Positions 27,874 to 38,033 of a stretch of 64,000 nt of DNA are shown here, piece by piece. The position numbers were made by a program, and so were the translations under genes. The stretch is from CAVZCK01 sp963798805 (GTDB lineage: Bacteria; Pseudomonadota; Alphaproteobacteria; Rhizobiales; Rhodomicrobiaceae), in contig CAWCVC010000010.1 in the NCBI GenBank assembly GCA_963798805.1, positions 682,001 through 746,000 of the forward strand, in the 5' to 3' direction. The notes below the pieces were generated by a model. The model was given only the letters and a program-made list of their open reading frames with translations. It did not search any database and had not been told where the DNA came from. Position 1 is the first letter of the stretch. The number at the start of each line of letters is the position of its first letter.

Positions 27874-29488
27874 CTAGCCAACCCGACCGGAAGCGCCGGC
27901 AGCTGCGGGTGCACCGCTCCCATCGAACTGCCTCCGCAGCTCGCGCTTCAGCACTTTGCCGCTCGGATTCTTCGGCAGAGCATCGATGAAAAAGACGCGT
28001 TTCGGCACCTTGAACGAGGCCAGATGCTGGCGGGCATGGGTCAGAATTGCGGCCTCATTCAGAAGTCTCACCGTCTTTCACCACCACGAATGCCGATACC
28101 GCTTCGATCCAGTACGGGTCCGGCAAGCCGACCACTGCAACCTCCGAAACCTCCGGCAGCCGATAAAGCACCTCCTCGACCTCGCGGCTGGCGACATTCT
28201 CTCCGCCGGTCTTGATCACATCCTTCTTGCGGTCGACGACCGTGATGTAGCCTTCCTCATCGACCGTCGCGAGGTCGCCGCTGTGGAACCAGCCCCCCTC
28301 GAACGCGGCCCGGGTGCGCACGGGGTCGTTATAATAACCGGTCAGCAACTGCGGGGAGCGGTGCACGATCTCGCCGACCTCACCCACGCCGACATCCTGC
28401 ATCGCATCGTTGACCACGCGCGTTTCGACATTGACGACGCATTTGCCAGCCGATCCGGCTTTGCGGAGCTGGTCTTCCGGCTGCAGCACCGTCGCCAATG
28501 GGGCGATTTCCGTCTGGCCGTAGAGGTTCCACAGCCGCACCTTGGGCAAGCGCTGCTGCAACTCGCGAAGCACCTCGACCGGCATGATGGAGGCACCGTA
28601 ATAGCCCTTCTCAAGCGACGAGAGATCCGTCTTGTCGAAGAGAGGTGAGCGCAAGAGCGCAATCCAAACGGATGGTGGTGCAAAAAATGACGTGATGCGA
28701 TGGCGCTCGATCATCGGCAGGATGACGTCCGGGTGGGGCTGACCGGTGATCACATTCGTCATGCCGAGATAGAGCGCCGGGCCGAGGAACACATCGAGCT
28801 GTGCGCAATGATACATCGGCAAGGCGTGTAGCATCACATCGCTGGCCTGCATGCAGCCATCGATGATGCAGCTCACATATTGCCACATTACGGCGCCATG
28901 GGTGAGCATGGCGCCCTTGGGCAGCGATTCCGTGCCGCTCGTATAGACGATCTGCGCCAGCATTGTGTCGTCGAGCCCGGCGAGAAGAGGCGCCCCGTCC
29001 TCATGTAACAAGGCCTCGAACGTCACGCCGAGATCGGCGTCTGCGGCTTGACCTTCTCCCGTGAGGGCGAGCATCCACTCGACGCGGGCTCCGCGCGAAG
29101 CCGCCGCGCGGCACACCTCAACGAATTCAGGCCCGCAGGCGAGAACCTTCGCCTCGGAGCTTCTCAGAATGAAGGCGATTTCCTCGGCGTTGAGCATGAA
29201 ATTGACCGGGACGAGCACCGCGCCGATGCGGGCGAGCGCGAAGCGCAACGCTGCGAACGCATGCGAATTTCGGGAGACGATGGCCACACGGTCCCCGATC
29301 GTGACGCCCCTTGCCGCGAGACCGCGCGCGAACCGGTTGCAGCTCCGGTCGAATTCCGCATAGCTCCATTCGATTTCGCCGCAGCGTATAGCCGTCTTGC
29401 CCGGATTGCGCTGAGCCGAGCGGCGGACGAGGTCACCCAGCGTATGCTGCCGCGCAATTCGCAAGTCCTGCGAGAAATTACTGTTCAT
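27874..29488 (-). pseudogene. Acyl-CoA synthetase, frameshifted near its C-terminus
   Basis: The gene encodes an AMP-forming long-chain acyl-CoA ligase. The first 477 residues (28055-29488) include the phosphate-binding motif YTSGTESLPKGAML (TES replaces the usual TTG), LWNLYGQTE and DRKKDVIKTGGENVASREVEE. The frame stops at 28055, yet the missing end (HLASFKVPKRVFFIDALPKNPSGKVLKREL, with the catalytic lysine) continues in another frame from about 28070 to 27874. One extra base between about 28060 and 28072 explains the break. It is either a real frameshift or a sequence error. Confidence 0.85.
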
Positions 29489-29602
29489 GAGCCCCTCCCG
29501 GGATGGGATTCAATCGGTCTTCAGAATGCTAACAAGCCGCCCGCGGGAAGCAAGTTCGCGGGCCATTGTGGGCAAGATGGTCTTGCTTTCGCAACGCAGG
29601 GA

Positions 29603-30640
29603 TTAACGTGAGGGTACGTCACGGATTTCGGCCGGTGTCAGACCGGGCGGGCCGGCGTCGGCTGCTTCGGCCCGCTTGACGAGCGCCACGATCCGCTCCG
29701 TGAGCGGTGCGCTGACATGGTGCCGAGCGGCAAGGCGAAGGATCGCGCCCTGCAGATAGTCGATCTCGGTCGGGCGGTGGCGCATCAGATCCGCCCACAT
29801 GGACGCGCGGGCCTCGGGGTCCATCTTGAGCATCGGGGCCGCCGCGATCTGGAACAGCGCGTTCGGCAGCCGCAAAGCGACCGACACGACGCGGTTCGGC
29901 GCCGGAAATGCCGGGACCGGCCTGATCCCGGCCGCATCGAGGACGCGAAGCGCTTCATCGAGCTCATCGGCCAGAAGCCGCCGCCATTCGCGGTCCTGCA
30001 ATTGCTCGCGCAGCGGCCGTCCGGACAGGGCGTTCAGCGCATTGCTAAGATTGACGAGCAGCTTTCCCCATTGGACGCCGACAATGTCGGGCGTCGGCTT
30101 CACGCTGAGGCCCGGCACGGAAAGCAGCGTGAGCACGTCGTCCCGCCCGGCCTCGATGACGAGATCGCCGGAGGTCCCGCGATGGAAGCGGCCCCCGCCT
30201 TTGTGCACGACGTTGAAGCCAACCATACCGCCGAGAACGGCCGCGTCGCCGAGCACGGCGCGCAGCGTGGCCAGATTGTCGACGCCATTCTGCAGGCTGA
30301 GGACGACCGGCGCGCGGCCGCCGCGATGTGCGGCGATCTCGCGGGCAATGGCCTCGGTCGCGCCACTCTTGACCGTGACGAGAATGAGTGCCGCGGAAGT
30401 CAGCGCCTCGGGGTTTGTGGCGACGGTCAGCCTCGCCGCTGGGATGCGCTCATCGAGGTCCGAAAAATCGGTGAGATGCAGGCCGTGAGCATGAAGCTCA
30501 TCGGCGATGTGCCGACGCGCGAGGAAAGTGACATTGCGGCCGCCCAGCGCAAGCCGCCCGCCTATAAAGCAGCCAACGCTGCCCGCCCCCGCAATAACGA
30601 TCGGCGCATCCGGGCCTAACGGCTCGCCAGCCTCCGCCAT
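29603..30640 (-). CDS. Ketopantoate reductase family protein (PanE/ApbA-like)
   Basis: The 345-residue protein has a Rossmann NADP site at the N-terminus (IVIAGAGSVGCFIGGRLALGG) and the catalytic-lysine segment VQWGKLLVNLSNALNALSG. True PanE reduces ketopantoate to pantoate for coenzyme A synthesis. This copy is longer than PanE and overlaps by three bases the stop of an upstream flavoprotein gene (ATGA), so it may act on another 2-oxoacid in a catabolic operon. The C-terminal domain has the usual all-helical fold with HRPTEIDYLQGAIL. Confidence 0.88.
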   Translation of the reverse strand: MAEAGEPLGPDAPIVIAGAGSVGCFIGGRLALGGRNVTFLARRHIADELHAHGLHLTDFSDLDERIPAARLTVATNPEALTSAALILVTVKSGATEAIAREIAAHRGGRAPVVLSLQNGVDNLATLRAVLGDAAVLGGMVGFNVVHKGGGRFHRGTSGDLVIEAGRDDVLTLLSVPGLSVKPTPDIVGVQWGKLLVNLSNALNALSGRPLREQLQDREWRRLLADELDEALRVLDAAGIRPVPAFPAPNRVVSVALRLPNALFQIAAAPMLKMDPEARASMWADLMRHRPTEIDYLQGAILRLAARHHVSAPLTERIVALVKRAEAADAGPPGLTPAEIRDVPSR

Positions 30641-32298
30641 CAGGAAACCGCCTTTCCCGCAGCGCGCCCGGCGACGCGCCCCGAGAACAGGCAGCCGCCG
30701 AGAAAGGTGCCCTCCAGCGCCCGATAGCCATGCACGCCGCCACCGCCGAAGCCGGCCACCTCGCCAGCGGCATAAACATTGGCGAGCGGCTCGCCTCCCG
30801 GCCGCAATACGCGTCCCGAAAGATCGGTTTCGAGGCCGCCAAGCGTCTTGCGCGTGAGGATCCAGAGTCGCACTGCGATCAGCGGCCCGGCGGTGGGGTC
30901 GAGAATCTTATGCGGTTTGCTGACCCGGACCAGCTTATCGCCGATATAGCGCCGGGCATCGCGAATGGCCATGATTTGCGCATCTTTCGAGAATTTGTGC
31001 TCGACCTCGCGGTCACGCGCCTCGATCTCGTAACGCAGCGACGCTTCATCGATGAGAGCCTCGCCGGAAAGCGCGTTCATGCCCTTGACGAGTTCCGCAA
31101 GGCTGGAGGCGGTGACGAAGTCCTTGCCTTTCCTTTGAAACATGGCGACCGGCGTCACCGCGCGCGACCGGCCGCGCTGGAGCACACCTCGAATGCTTTT
31201 ATTCGTCAGATCGGGGTTCTGCTCGGAGCCGGAAAGGCCGAATTCCTTACCGATGATCCGCTGATTGAGGATGAACCAGGAGTAATCCCGGCCGGTCGTC
31301 CGTAGATAGGCGAGCGTGCCGAGCGTGTCGAAGCCGGGAAACAGCGGCGCGGGCAGGCGCTTGCCACGGGCGTCGAACCAGAGCGACGAGGGGCCGTGAA
31401 TAATGCGAATGCCGTGCCGGCTCCAGATCGGCGCGTAATCCGCGACGCCCTCCGTATAGTGCCACATTCGGTCGCGATTGATGATATTGCCGCCTGCCGC
31501 CTCGGTGATCCCGAGCATCCGCCCGTCGACATAGTCGGGCACCCCGGACAGCATGAAATTCGGCGGTGAACCGAGGCGCTCCGGCCAGTTCTGACGGACC
31601 AGATCATGATTCCCGCCAATTCCGCCCGAGGTCACAATCACCGCCTGGGCCTTCAGCCCGAATTCGCCGACCAGTGTCCGGGAGGTCGGCGCGCCGCGCT
31701 CGGCATCGCTCGGCTCCAGGATCTCGCCCGCAACGCCGTCAACCGCACCGCCGCTTGCCGTCAACTCGTTGACGCGGTGCCGAAAGCGCATAGACAAGCG
31801 CCCGGCCTGCGCCGCCTCTCGCGCGCGTCTCACGAAAGGCTCGATCAGGCCTGGGCCGGTGCCCCAGGTGATGTGGAAGCGGGGCACGGAATTGCCATGT
31901 CCAGTCGCGAGATAGCCGCCGCGCTCCGCCCAGCCGACGACGGGGAAGAAGCGCACGCCCATCGCCCGCAGCCAGGCGCGCTTTTCACCGGCCGCGAAAT
32001 CCACATAGCTCTCAGCCCAGCGGCGTGGCCACCGATCTTCGTCGCGATCAAATCCTGCCGAGCCCATCCAGTCCTGCAACGCAAGCTCGCGGCTGTCGCG
32101 AATGCGCAGCCGGCGCTGTTCGGGCGAATTGACGAAGAATAGGCCGCCAAAGGACCAGAATGCCTGGCCGCCGAGGGACTGCTCTGGCTCCTGGTCGAGA
32201 AGGATGACGCGGCGTCCCGCATCGGTCAGCTCGGTCGCCGCGACCAGCCCGGCGAGGCCGGCCCCAACAACGATGACATTGGCCTCGTTTTCCGGCAT
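30640..32298 (-). CDS. FAD-binding dehydrogenase (fumarate reductase/KstD-like flavoprotein)
   Basis: The 552-residue enzyme has a dinucleotide fold at 8-35 (VIVVGAGLAGLVAATELTDAGRRVILLDQ) and the closing FAD motif GGGVHGYRALEGTFLGGCLFSGRVAG. The whole resembles the FAD_binding_2 group that includes 3-ketosteroid dehydrogenase and soluble fumarate reductase. The substrate is not evident. Its stop overlaps the start of the PanE-like gene. No signal peptide is seen, so the protein should be cytoplasmic. Confidence 0.88.
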   Translation of the reverse strand: MPENEANVIVVGAGLAGLVAATELTDAGRRVILLDQEPEQSLGGQAFWSFGGLFFVNSPEQRRLRIRDSRELALQDWMGSAGFDRDEDRWPRRWAESYVDFAAGEKRAWLRAMGVRFFPVVGWAERGGYLATGHGNSVPRFHITWGTGPGLIEPFVRRAREAAQAGRLSMRFRHRVNELTASGGAVDGVAGEILEPSDAERGAPTSRTLVGEFGLKAQAVIVTSGGIGGNHDLVRQNWPERLGSPPNFMLSGVPDYVDGRMLGITEAAGGNIINRDRMWHYTEGVADYAPIWSRHGIRIIHGPSSLWFDARGKRLPAPLFPGFDTLGTLAYLRTTGRDYSWFILNQRIIGKEFGLSGSEQNPDLTNKSIRGVLQRGRSRAVTPVAMFQRKGKDFVTASSLAELVKGMNALSGEALIDEASLRYEIEARDREVEHKFSKDAQIMAIRDARRYIGDKLVRVSKPHKILDPTAGPLIAVRLWILTRKTLGGLETDLSGRVLRPGGEPLANVYAAGEVAGFGGGGVHGYRALEGTFLGGCLFSGRVAGRAAGKAVS

Positions 32299-32403
32299 GC
32301 ACCGCCTCCCCCAATGCCGCCGCGGTCGCGGAAGACCCCGCCGCGCGCTGTCATTTTGATGCAGTCTATACGAAGGCGCGCGGGCCTGTCTCGCCGCGCC
32401 CGC

Positions 32404-32856
32404 TTATTGTGCGGGCCGGCTGTTCAGCTCGATGATCGCGATCGTCGCCAACGCCGCCGAAACCAGCTTTGGCTCGCCATTCTCATGCGAATAAACCTTT
32501 GCCTCCACGACCATCATCCTGCGGCCCGGTTTGATGACCGTGGCCTCACAGGAGATCTTTTCGCCGCGCGCCGGCGAAACGAAGTTGAGCTTGTATTCAG
32601 CGGTCAGGCAGGTCTGAGTTTCGCGGTCGACAAGAGTGGCGGCGGCGCTCGTGGTGGCGATGTCGATGAGGAAGGCGATTGCGCCGCCATGGAAGAAGCC
32701 GTGATGCTGCAGCAGTTCCTCGCGCCGGTCGAGGCTGAAGACGGTCCGTCCGGGCTCGACCGCGTCGATCCGCGTGCCGAGATGCTTTACCATCCCCTGC
32801 CCGCCGACGACCTGACGCACGGACCGCTCAACCGCTGCGAAGTCGATATCGCTCAT
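32404..32856 (-). CDS. PaaI-type hotdog thioesterase
   Basis: This 150-residue protein has the single hotdog domain of acyl-CoA thioesterases. The motif HHGFFHGGAIAFLIDIATTSAA contains the helix with the conserved glycines and acidic residue of the PaaI group. It begins 10 bp after the stop of the large RND pump gene, so it may be carried on the same transcript. The preferred acyl group cannot be predicted. Confidence 0.88.
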   Translation of the reverse strand: MSDIDFAAVERSVRQVVGGQGMVKHLGTRIDAVEPGRTVFSLDRREELLQHHGFFHGGAIAFLIDIATTSAAATLVDRETQTCLTAEYKLNFVSPARGEKISCEATVIKPGRRMMVVEAKVYSHENGEPKLVSAALATIAIIELNSRPAQ

Positions 32857-32866
32857 GGCCGTCCCC

Positions 32867-35800
32867 CTATTCGGCGGCGCGCGGACGCTCGATCGGTTCC
32901 GGTTCTACCGAGGGCTTCTCCTCGGCCGGTTCTGCCGCTTTCGTGCTGGCACCCTGCCCGATCATCAGCGGCGCATGCTCCGGCTCATCTGTGGGACCGA
33001 CGAAGCGGCCGAAGATATGCCAGAACCAGCTCCCGACATCGTCCATCAGTATGAAAACGGCCGGCACGAAAATCAGCGACAGCAGCGTCGAGAGCAGCAG
33101 GCCGCCGATCACCGCGATCGCCATCGGCGAGCGGAATTCGCCGCCCGCCCCGAGCGCCAGAGCGCTTGGCAGCATGCCGCCGGTCATGGCGATTGTGGTC
33201 ATGACGATCGGACGCGCCCGCTTGCGGCCGGCATCGACAATGGCGTCGTAGCGCTTTACACCCGCCGCCATTTCCTCGATGGCGAAATCGACCAGCATGA
33301 TCGCGTTCTTGGTGACGATGCCCATCAGCATCAGAATGCCGATCACCACCGGAAAGCTGAAAGGCCGGTGCGTGAGCAGCAGGGCGAAGATGGCGCCGCC
33401 GATGGAGAACGGCAGCGAGAACAAGATCGTGAGCGGCTGAAGAAAGCTGCCGAACAGCAGGATCAGCACGCTGTAGACCATCATCAGGCCGGCGCCGATC
33501 GCATAGGCGAAACTTTCGAAAACCTCGCTCATGATTTCGACATCGCCGAACTGCTTCAGCTCGACGCCCGGATTATTGGCGAGCGCTTTGACCTCGGGAA
33601 GCTGATAGACCTTGTCGAGCGCCGCGCCGAGCGCGTCGGTTCCGACGAGATCCGCGCCGATAATGATGCGTCTCTGGCGGTCGTAGCGATCGATCGAGGA
33701 AGGCCCCAAGCCATTCTCGATCGATGCAACCGAGATCAGCGGCACGGCCGCGCCGGAGCCGGTGCGAATCTTCAGCGCTTCCAGAACCTGCCGGTCGGCG
33801 CGCGCCGCCTCGTCGAGCTGGACCCTGATCGGGATCTGCCGGTCACCCGCGTCGAACTTGGCGAGATTGGCATCGATGTCGCCGATGGTTGCGATCCGGA
33901 TCACCTCCGAGAGCGCCTCAGTCGAGACGCCGAGCGCCGCCGCCTCCTCCGGCCGCGGCCGGAAGCGGACCTCGGGCCGGTCGAGCGCCGAATTCGCCAC
34001 GACATTGTTCAGCTCGGGAATGCGCTTCATGGCGCTGACGATCTTCGGAGCGGTGTCGGCGACCGCCTTACTATCGGAGCCCGAGACGATCAGAGAGAGC
34101 GAACGCTGGCCGTTATCCTTGATGACCCAGGCGCGCAGATCGGGGAGCCTGGCCAGCTCGCGTGTGAAGGCCTGCTCCAATTGGCGCTGAGCGATCTTGC
34201 GGTCGTCCTTGTCGATCAGATTGATGACGAAGGTGGCCTTGCGAACCTCTTCGCCGCCGCCTGCGACCCCGAGAATCCGGCCGCCGTCGACGAAGACGCT
34301 CTTCACCTCGGGATGCGCCATGATGACTTTCGTCACCTCATCGCTCATCACCTTTGTATCATCGAGACGCGAGCCTGGAGGCAATTCGGCGGCAATCAGA
34401 ATGCGCGAGACGTCCTCGGCCGGCAGAAACCCGTTGGGCAACAGCTGCATGCTGTAGATCGAGCCGCCGAGGATCAGGATGCCGAGAAAAACCGTCGCGA
34501 TGCGGTGCCGAACCGACCAGCCGATCAGCCGCGTATAGCTGCGCAACAGCCAGCTCTCGCGCGTCTTCGGCTGACCGTGATCGCGCGTGAAATAGGCGGC
34601 CAGCATCGGCGTTATCAGGCGCGCCACCAGAAGCGAAAAGATCACCGCGGCCGCGACCGTGATGCCGAACTGGCGGAAATACTGGCCGGCGATGCCTCCC
34701 ATGAAGCTGACCGGAATGAAGACCGCGACGATTGTCAGGGTGATGGCGATGACCGCCAGACCGATCTCGTCCGCGGCCTGGATCGCCGCGCGGTAGGGAG
34801 ATTTACCCATCCGCATATGGCGGACGATATTCTCGATTTCGACGATGGCGTCGTCGACGAGGATGCCGGTCACCAGCGTCAGCGCGAGCAGCGTCACCAA
34901 ATTCAGCGAGAAGCCGAGCGCGGACATCGCCCAGAAGGTCGGAAAGATCGAGAGCGGCAGCGCGATGGCGGCAATGATGGTCGCCCGAATGTCACCAAGG
35001 AACAGGAAGACCACAATGACCGCGAGGACCGCACCCTCAATCAGAGTGTGCATCGTCGAGTTGTAATTGCCCTCGGTATAGACGACGGTATTATCGACCT
35101 TGCGGAGCTGGACATTGTGATAGCGCTTGGAAAGCTCCGCGAGCTTGGCGTCAACCTTCTGCCCGACCTCGACGTCGCTCTTGCCTTTCGCCCGCGAAAT
35201 ATTGAAGCCGACGACTTCCTTGCCATCGAGGCGGGCGAAATATTTTGGCTCCTTATAAGTGTCGCGGACCTCGCCGAGCTGGTCGAGCCGGACCTTGCGT
35301 CCGCCCGGAAGCGTGATCGGTGTCGACGCCAGGTGATCCACGGTCGCCGCGCTTGCAAGCGCACGGATGGTCTGCTCGCTGCCGCCGAGCTCGGCCTTGC
35401 CGCCAGCCAGATCGACATTGGTAGCGTGGAGCTGGGCGTTGACGTCCCCGGCCGTGATGTTGAGGGCGAGCAGCTGGTCCGGATTAAGCGAGACGCGGAT
35501 TTCCCGGTCGACGCCGCCGATCCGACGCACATCGGCGACGCCGTTGATCGCCTGAAGCTCGCGCGCAATGGTGTCGTCGATGAACCAGGACAGCTCTTTC
35601 AGGTCCATGTTCGACGCGGTCGCGGCATAGGTGATGATCGGCAGCCCGGCAATGTCGATCCGCTGAGCGATCGGCTCGTCTATGGTACGCGGCAGGTCGG
35701 TGCGGATGCGTGAGATCGCATCCTTCACATCATTGAGTGCGCGATCGGTATTCGTGCCGAGGTAGAACTCGATGGACGTCGTAGACGTGCCGTCGGTGAT

Positions 35801-36058
35801 GATCGAAGTGACGTGCTTGACGCCGGTCACCGAGGCGACGGCATTCTCGACCTTTTTCGTCACCTGCGTCTCGAGCTCCGACGGCGAGGCGCCCGCCTGA
35901 GTGATCGTCACTGAGACGAGCGGGAGATCGATATTCGGAAAGCGCTCGACCGGGAGGGTGCGAAAGCTCAGCACGCCGAGGATGATGAGCACGATGAACA
36001 TCACCACCGCCGGCATGGGATTGCGGATCGACCATGCGGAAATGTTCAGGCGACGCAT
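32867..36058 (-). CDS. RND efflux pump inner-membrane subunit (AcrB-like, HAE1 type)
   Basis: The protein has 1063 residues with the normal duplicated topology. The proton-relay aspartates of helix 4 are D402-D403 (GILVDDAIVEIEN). N-terminal FRTLPVERFPNIDLPLVSVTITQAG is typical of hydrophobe/amphiphile pumps that use an AcrA-like adaptor. Its ATG shares bases with a TAA that would end the adaptor gene in its unshifted frame (TAATG), which shows that adaptor and pump were once translationally coupled. An outer-membrane channel gene is not adjacent. Confidence 0.95.
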   Translation of the reverse strand: MRRLNISAWSIRNPMPAVVMFIVLIILGVLSFRTLPVERFPNIDLPLVSVTITQAGASPSELETQVTKKVENAVASVTGVKHVTSIITDGTSTTSIEFYLGTNTDRALNDVKDAISRIRTDLPRTIDEPIAQRIDIAGLPIITYAATASNMDLKELSWFIDDTIARELQAINGVADVRRIGGVDREIRVSLNPDQLLALNITAGDVNAQLHATNVDLAGGKAELGGSEQTIRALASAATVDHLASTPITLPGGRKVRLDQLGEVRDTYKEPKYFARLDGKEVVGFNISRAKGKSDVEVGQKVDAKLAELSKRYHNVQLRKVDNTVVYTEGNYNSTMHTLIEGAVLAVIVVFLFLGDIRATIIAAIALPLSIFPTFWAMSALGFSLNLVTLLALTLVTGILVDDAIVEIENIVRHMRMGKSPYRAAIQAADEIGLAVIAITLTIVAVFIPVSFMGGIAGQYFRQFGITVAAAVIFSLLVARLITPMLAAYFTRDHGQPKTRESWLLRSYTRLIGWSVRHRIATVFLGILILGGSIYSMQLLPNGFLPAEDVSRILIAAELPPGSRLDDTKVMSDEVTKVIMAHPEVKSVFVDGGRILGVAGGGEEVRKATFVINLIDKDDRKIAQRQLEQAFTRELARLPDLRAWVIKDNGQRSLSLIVSGSDSKAVADTAPKIVSAMKRIPELNNVVANSALDRPEVRFRPRPEEAAALGVSTEALSEVIRIATIGDIDANLAKFDAGDRQIPIRVQLDEAARADRQVLEALKIRTGSGAAVPLISVASIENGLGPSSIDRYDRQRRIIIGADLVGTDALGAALDKVYQLPEVKALANNPGVELKQFGDVEIMSEVFESFAYAIGAGLMMVYSVLILLFGSFLQPLTILFSLPFSIGGAIFALLLTHRPFSFPVVIGILMLMGIVTKNAIMLVDFAIEEMAAGVKRYDAIVDAGRKRARPIVMTTIAMTGGMLPSALALGAGGEFRSPMAIAVIGGLLLSTLLSLIFVPAVFILMDDVGSWFWHIFGRFVGPTDEPEHAPLMIGQGASTKAAEPAEEKPSVEPEPIERPRAAE

Positions 36059-37276
36059 TACTTGGCCTCGCTTAGAGCCGTCTCACTCGCAATGACCGGG
36101 CGCACGGCGTCGCCGTCGCGCAGGAGGGTTCCGGAGCGCAGCACGACCAGTTCGCCCTCGTGGAGCCCGTCGACAATCTGAAATCTTGCCGTCACTCCGC
36201 ATGCCGGTGACAACTTTGCGGGTCTCGACATGACCATCCTTGACCACCTGGACTGTGGCACCGCTGTCACGGTTCAGTACCGCCGTCGTCGGGACGCCAA
36301 GGCCTTGCCTGCTCGCCGTGTCGATGGTGGCGCGCGCGAAGCTGCCAATTCGCAACTGCTCGTCCTGGCCGATGAAGATGCGCACCTTGCCGAGCCGCGT
36401 GGACTGGTCGACCTCCGGTGAGATCAGCCGCACCTTGCCGCTGCGCGGCTTCAGTGCCGCGACCTCGATCCGCGCCTCCATGCCGACCGACAGGCGCGGC
36501 AGATAGATCTCGGGGACCTCGGCGTCCAGCTCAATCTCGCCGTTTTGGATGATCCTGAACAGCGGGTCGGCAATGGCGGAGGCAAGCGCGCCGACTTTGG
36601 CCGTGCGACGGCTTATGATGCCGCCTTCCGGAGCATTGATATCGGTGTAGCCCAGACGCAGCTTCAATTCCTGGATCTGCGCCTCGATCTGGGTCTTCTC
36701 GGCCTGCGAAACTCTGAGACCGTCCTGAGCAAGGGTCAGCGAGGCGCCGGCCGTGCGCGCAGCGGCTTCGCGCTCGTCATAGGTCGAGCGGCTGGTGGTG
36801 CCGGATTTGACCAGATCCTGAGCCCGCTCGAACGCGGCATCCGCCTGCTTCTTGGTCGCCTCGGCCTCGGTGATCTTGCTCCTGGCCTGCGCGATCGAAG
36901 CGTCCGCCTTGACGAGACTGGCTTCGAGCTGAGCAAGCTGGGCCTTAAGCGTCTCGTCGGACAGGCGGGCAAGGATTTGCCCCTTGGTGACGTGATCGCC
37001 CTCGTCGACCAGGATCTCGCTGATGCGGTATCCCTCGATCTGAGGCGAGACCAGAACTTCCCGCCGGGGGACAAGCGAACCGGTCACCAGAATGGTCTCG
37101 GTGAATGAGGTGTGCTCGACGCGAACGACGCTAACGGTCGGCCCGGCGCTTTTCTCCTGAGCAGCCTTCGCACCATCGGCGGCCAGAGAGGGCGCGACCC
37201 CGCCCGCCACAGCCGCGCCCGAGACGAACGCGCCGATCAGCGCGGCCGCTGCAATCGCCTTGAACGGCCGTCTCAT
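36058..37276 (-). pseudogene. RND efflux periplasmic adaptor, frameshifted near its C-terminus
   Basis: A signal peptide (about 1-33) is followed by the adaptor domains: lipoyl half EGYRISEILVDEGDHVTKGQ, a long coiled coil, and LGYTDINAPEGGIISRRTAKVGA. At about residue 364 an extra T in a T-run (36181-36184 on the plus strand) moves translation into a frame that ends at 36083 with an arginine-rich tail. The correct end, IVDGLHEGELVVLRSGTLLRDGDAV, continues in the next frame and stops at 36058, exactly overlapping the pump start. The membrane-proximal domain is lost if the base is real. Confidence 0.88.
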
Positions 37277-37277
37277 A

Positions 37278-37910
37278 CTAACCTCTTGTCCCGATCTCGA
37301 CGGTTGGGGTGGCGTTTTCGACCGGCCTTATCAGGGAAGACACCAGCGAAAGAATGACGGGCAGGCAGGCTTTCACGTTGAACGCCGGATCGAGTGCCCG
37401 GCGCAGATAGATGCCGTCGCCGAGAACCGAAACGATCTGCGCAATCATCCGCGGCTCAAGCTCCGGGTCGATCCGCCCCTTCGCTTTCGCGTCGGAAATC
37501 AGCCGGGTGAAGCTTTCCATGATGAAAGCGTCAATTTCGCGGACGATCTTGCCGACGGCCGGATTTCTGAGCGCCTCGGCATTGATCTCGACCTGCAGAC
37601 GGAGTTTTTCTTCCGGCTCCTCGACACAATAGGTCTGACCGATCTTGGCGAGCGCCTCCATGAAGTCAGGCGCCTCCGAAACCGAGGCGAGCGCATGAGC
37701 GAAGGTCGCTTTCTCCCGCTCACAGATGCCGGCGATCAGGTCTTCCTTGGAGGTGAAATACAGGTACAGCGCGCCCGGGCTGATGCCAGCCTCGCGGCAG
37801 ATGTCCTGCATGGATGAGCGATGGAACCCCTGGCGTGCAAAGCAACGCTCGGCAGCGTCGATAATATGCTCGCGCCGGGCTCGCTGGGTTTCCTCATCGA
37901 GTTTGGGCAT
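37278..37910 (-). CDS. TetR family regulator of the AcrB-like efflux operon
   Basis: The 210-residue protein has a TetR helix-turn-helix at about 11-57 (RREHIIDAAERCFARQGFHRSSMQDICREAGISPGALYLYFTSKEDLI). The C-terminal domain resembles that of regulators beside RND pumps. Its stop is one base from the adaptor start, and the adaptor ribosome site AAGAGG lies in its last codons. A perfect 6-bp inverted repeat about 20 bp upstream (37931-37944) is the probable autoregulatory operator. Confidence 0.92.
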   Translation of the reverse strand: MPKLDEETQRARREHIIDAAERCFARQGFHRSSMQDICREAGISPGALYLYFTSKEDLIAGICEREKATFAHALASVSEAPDFMEALAKIGQTYCVEEPEEKLRLQVEINAEALRNPAVGKIVREIDAFIMESFTRLISDAKAKGRIDPELEPRMIAQIVSVLGDGIYLRRALDPAFNVKACLPVILSLVSSLIRPVENATPTVEIGTRG

Positions 37911-37930
37911 GATTATTGCGCCGCACCAAA

Positions 37931-37944
37931 AACGAATGTTCGTT
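37931..37944. promoter_or_regulatory. Candidate operator of the TetR-adaptor-pump operon
   Basis: AACGAA-tg-TTCGTT is a perfect inverted repeat placed 20 bp before the TetR start. The position suits autorepression. Binding is inferred. Confidence 0.5.
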
Positions 37945-38033
37945 CGCCTTAGCGCAATATCGTCTCTGCCTGCGGAAGAGTCAAGCTGCCGTTGATGTCT
38001 GAGCCGACTCGATGGGGCGGGAGAGCATCGCCC

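Noticed and set aside
32855..35713. A 952-codon open frame on the plus strand antisense to the RND pump gene
   Set aside because: Composition is typical of a GC-rich antisense shadow, and the opposite strand encodes an intact RND transporter.
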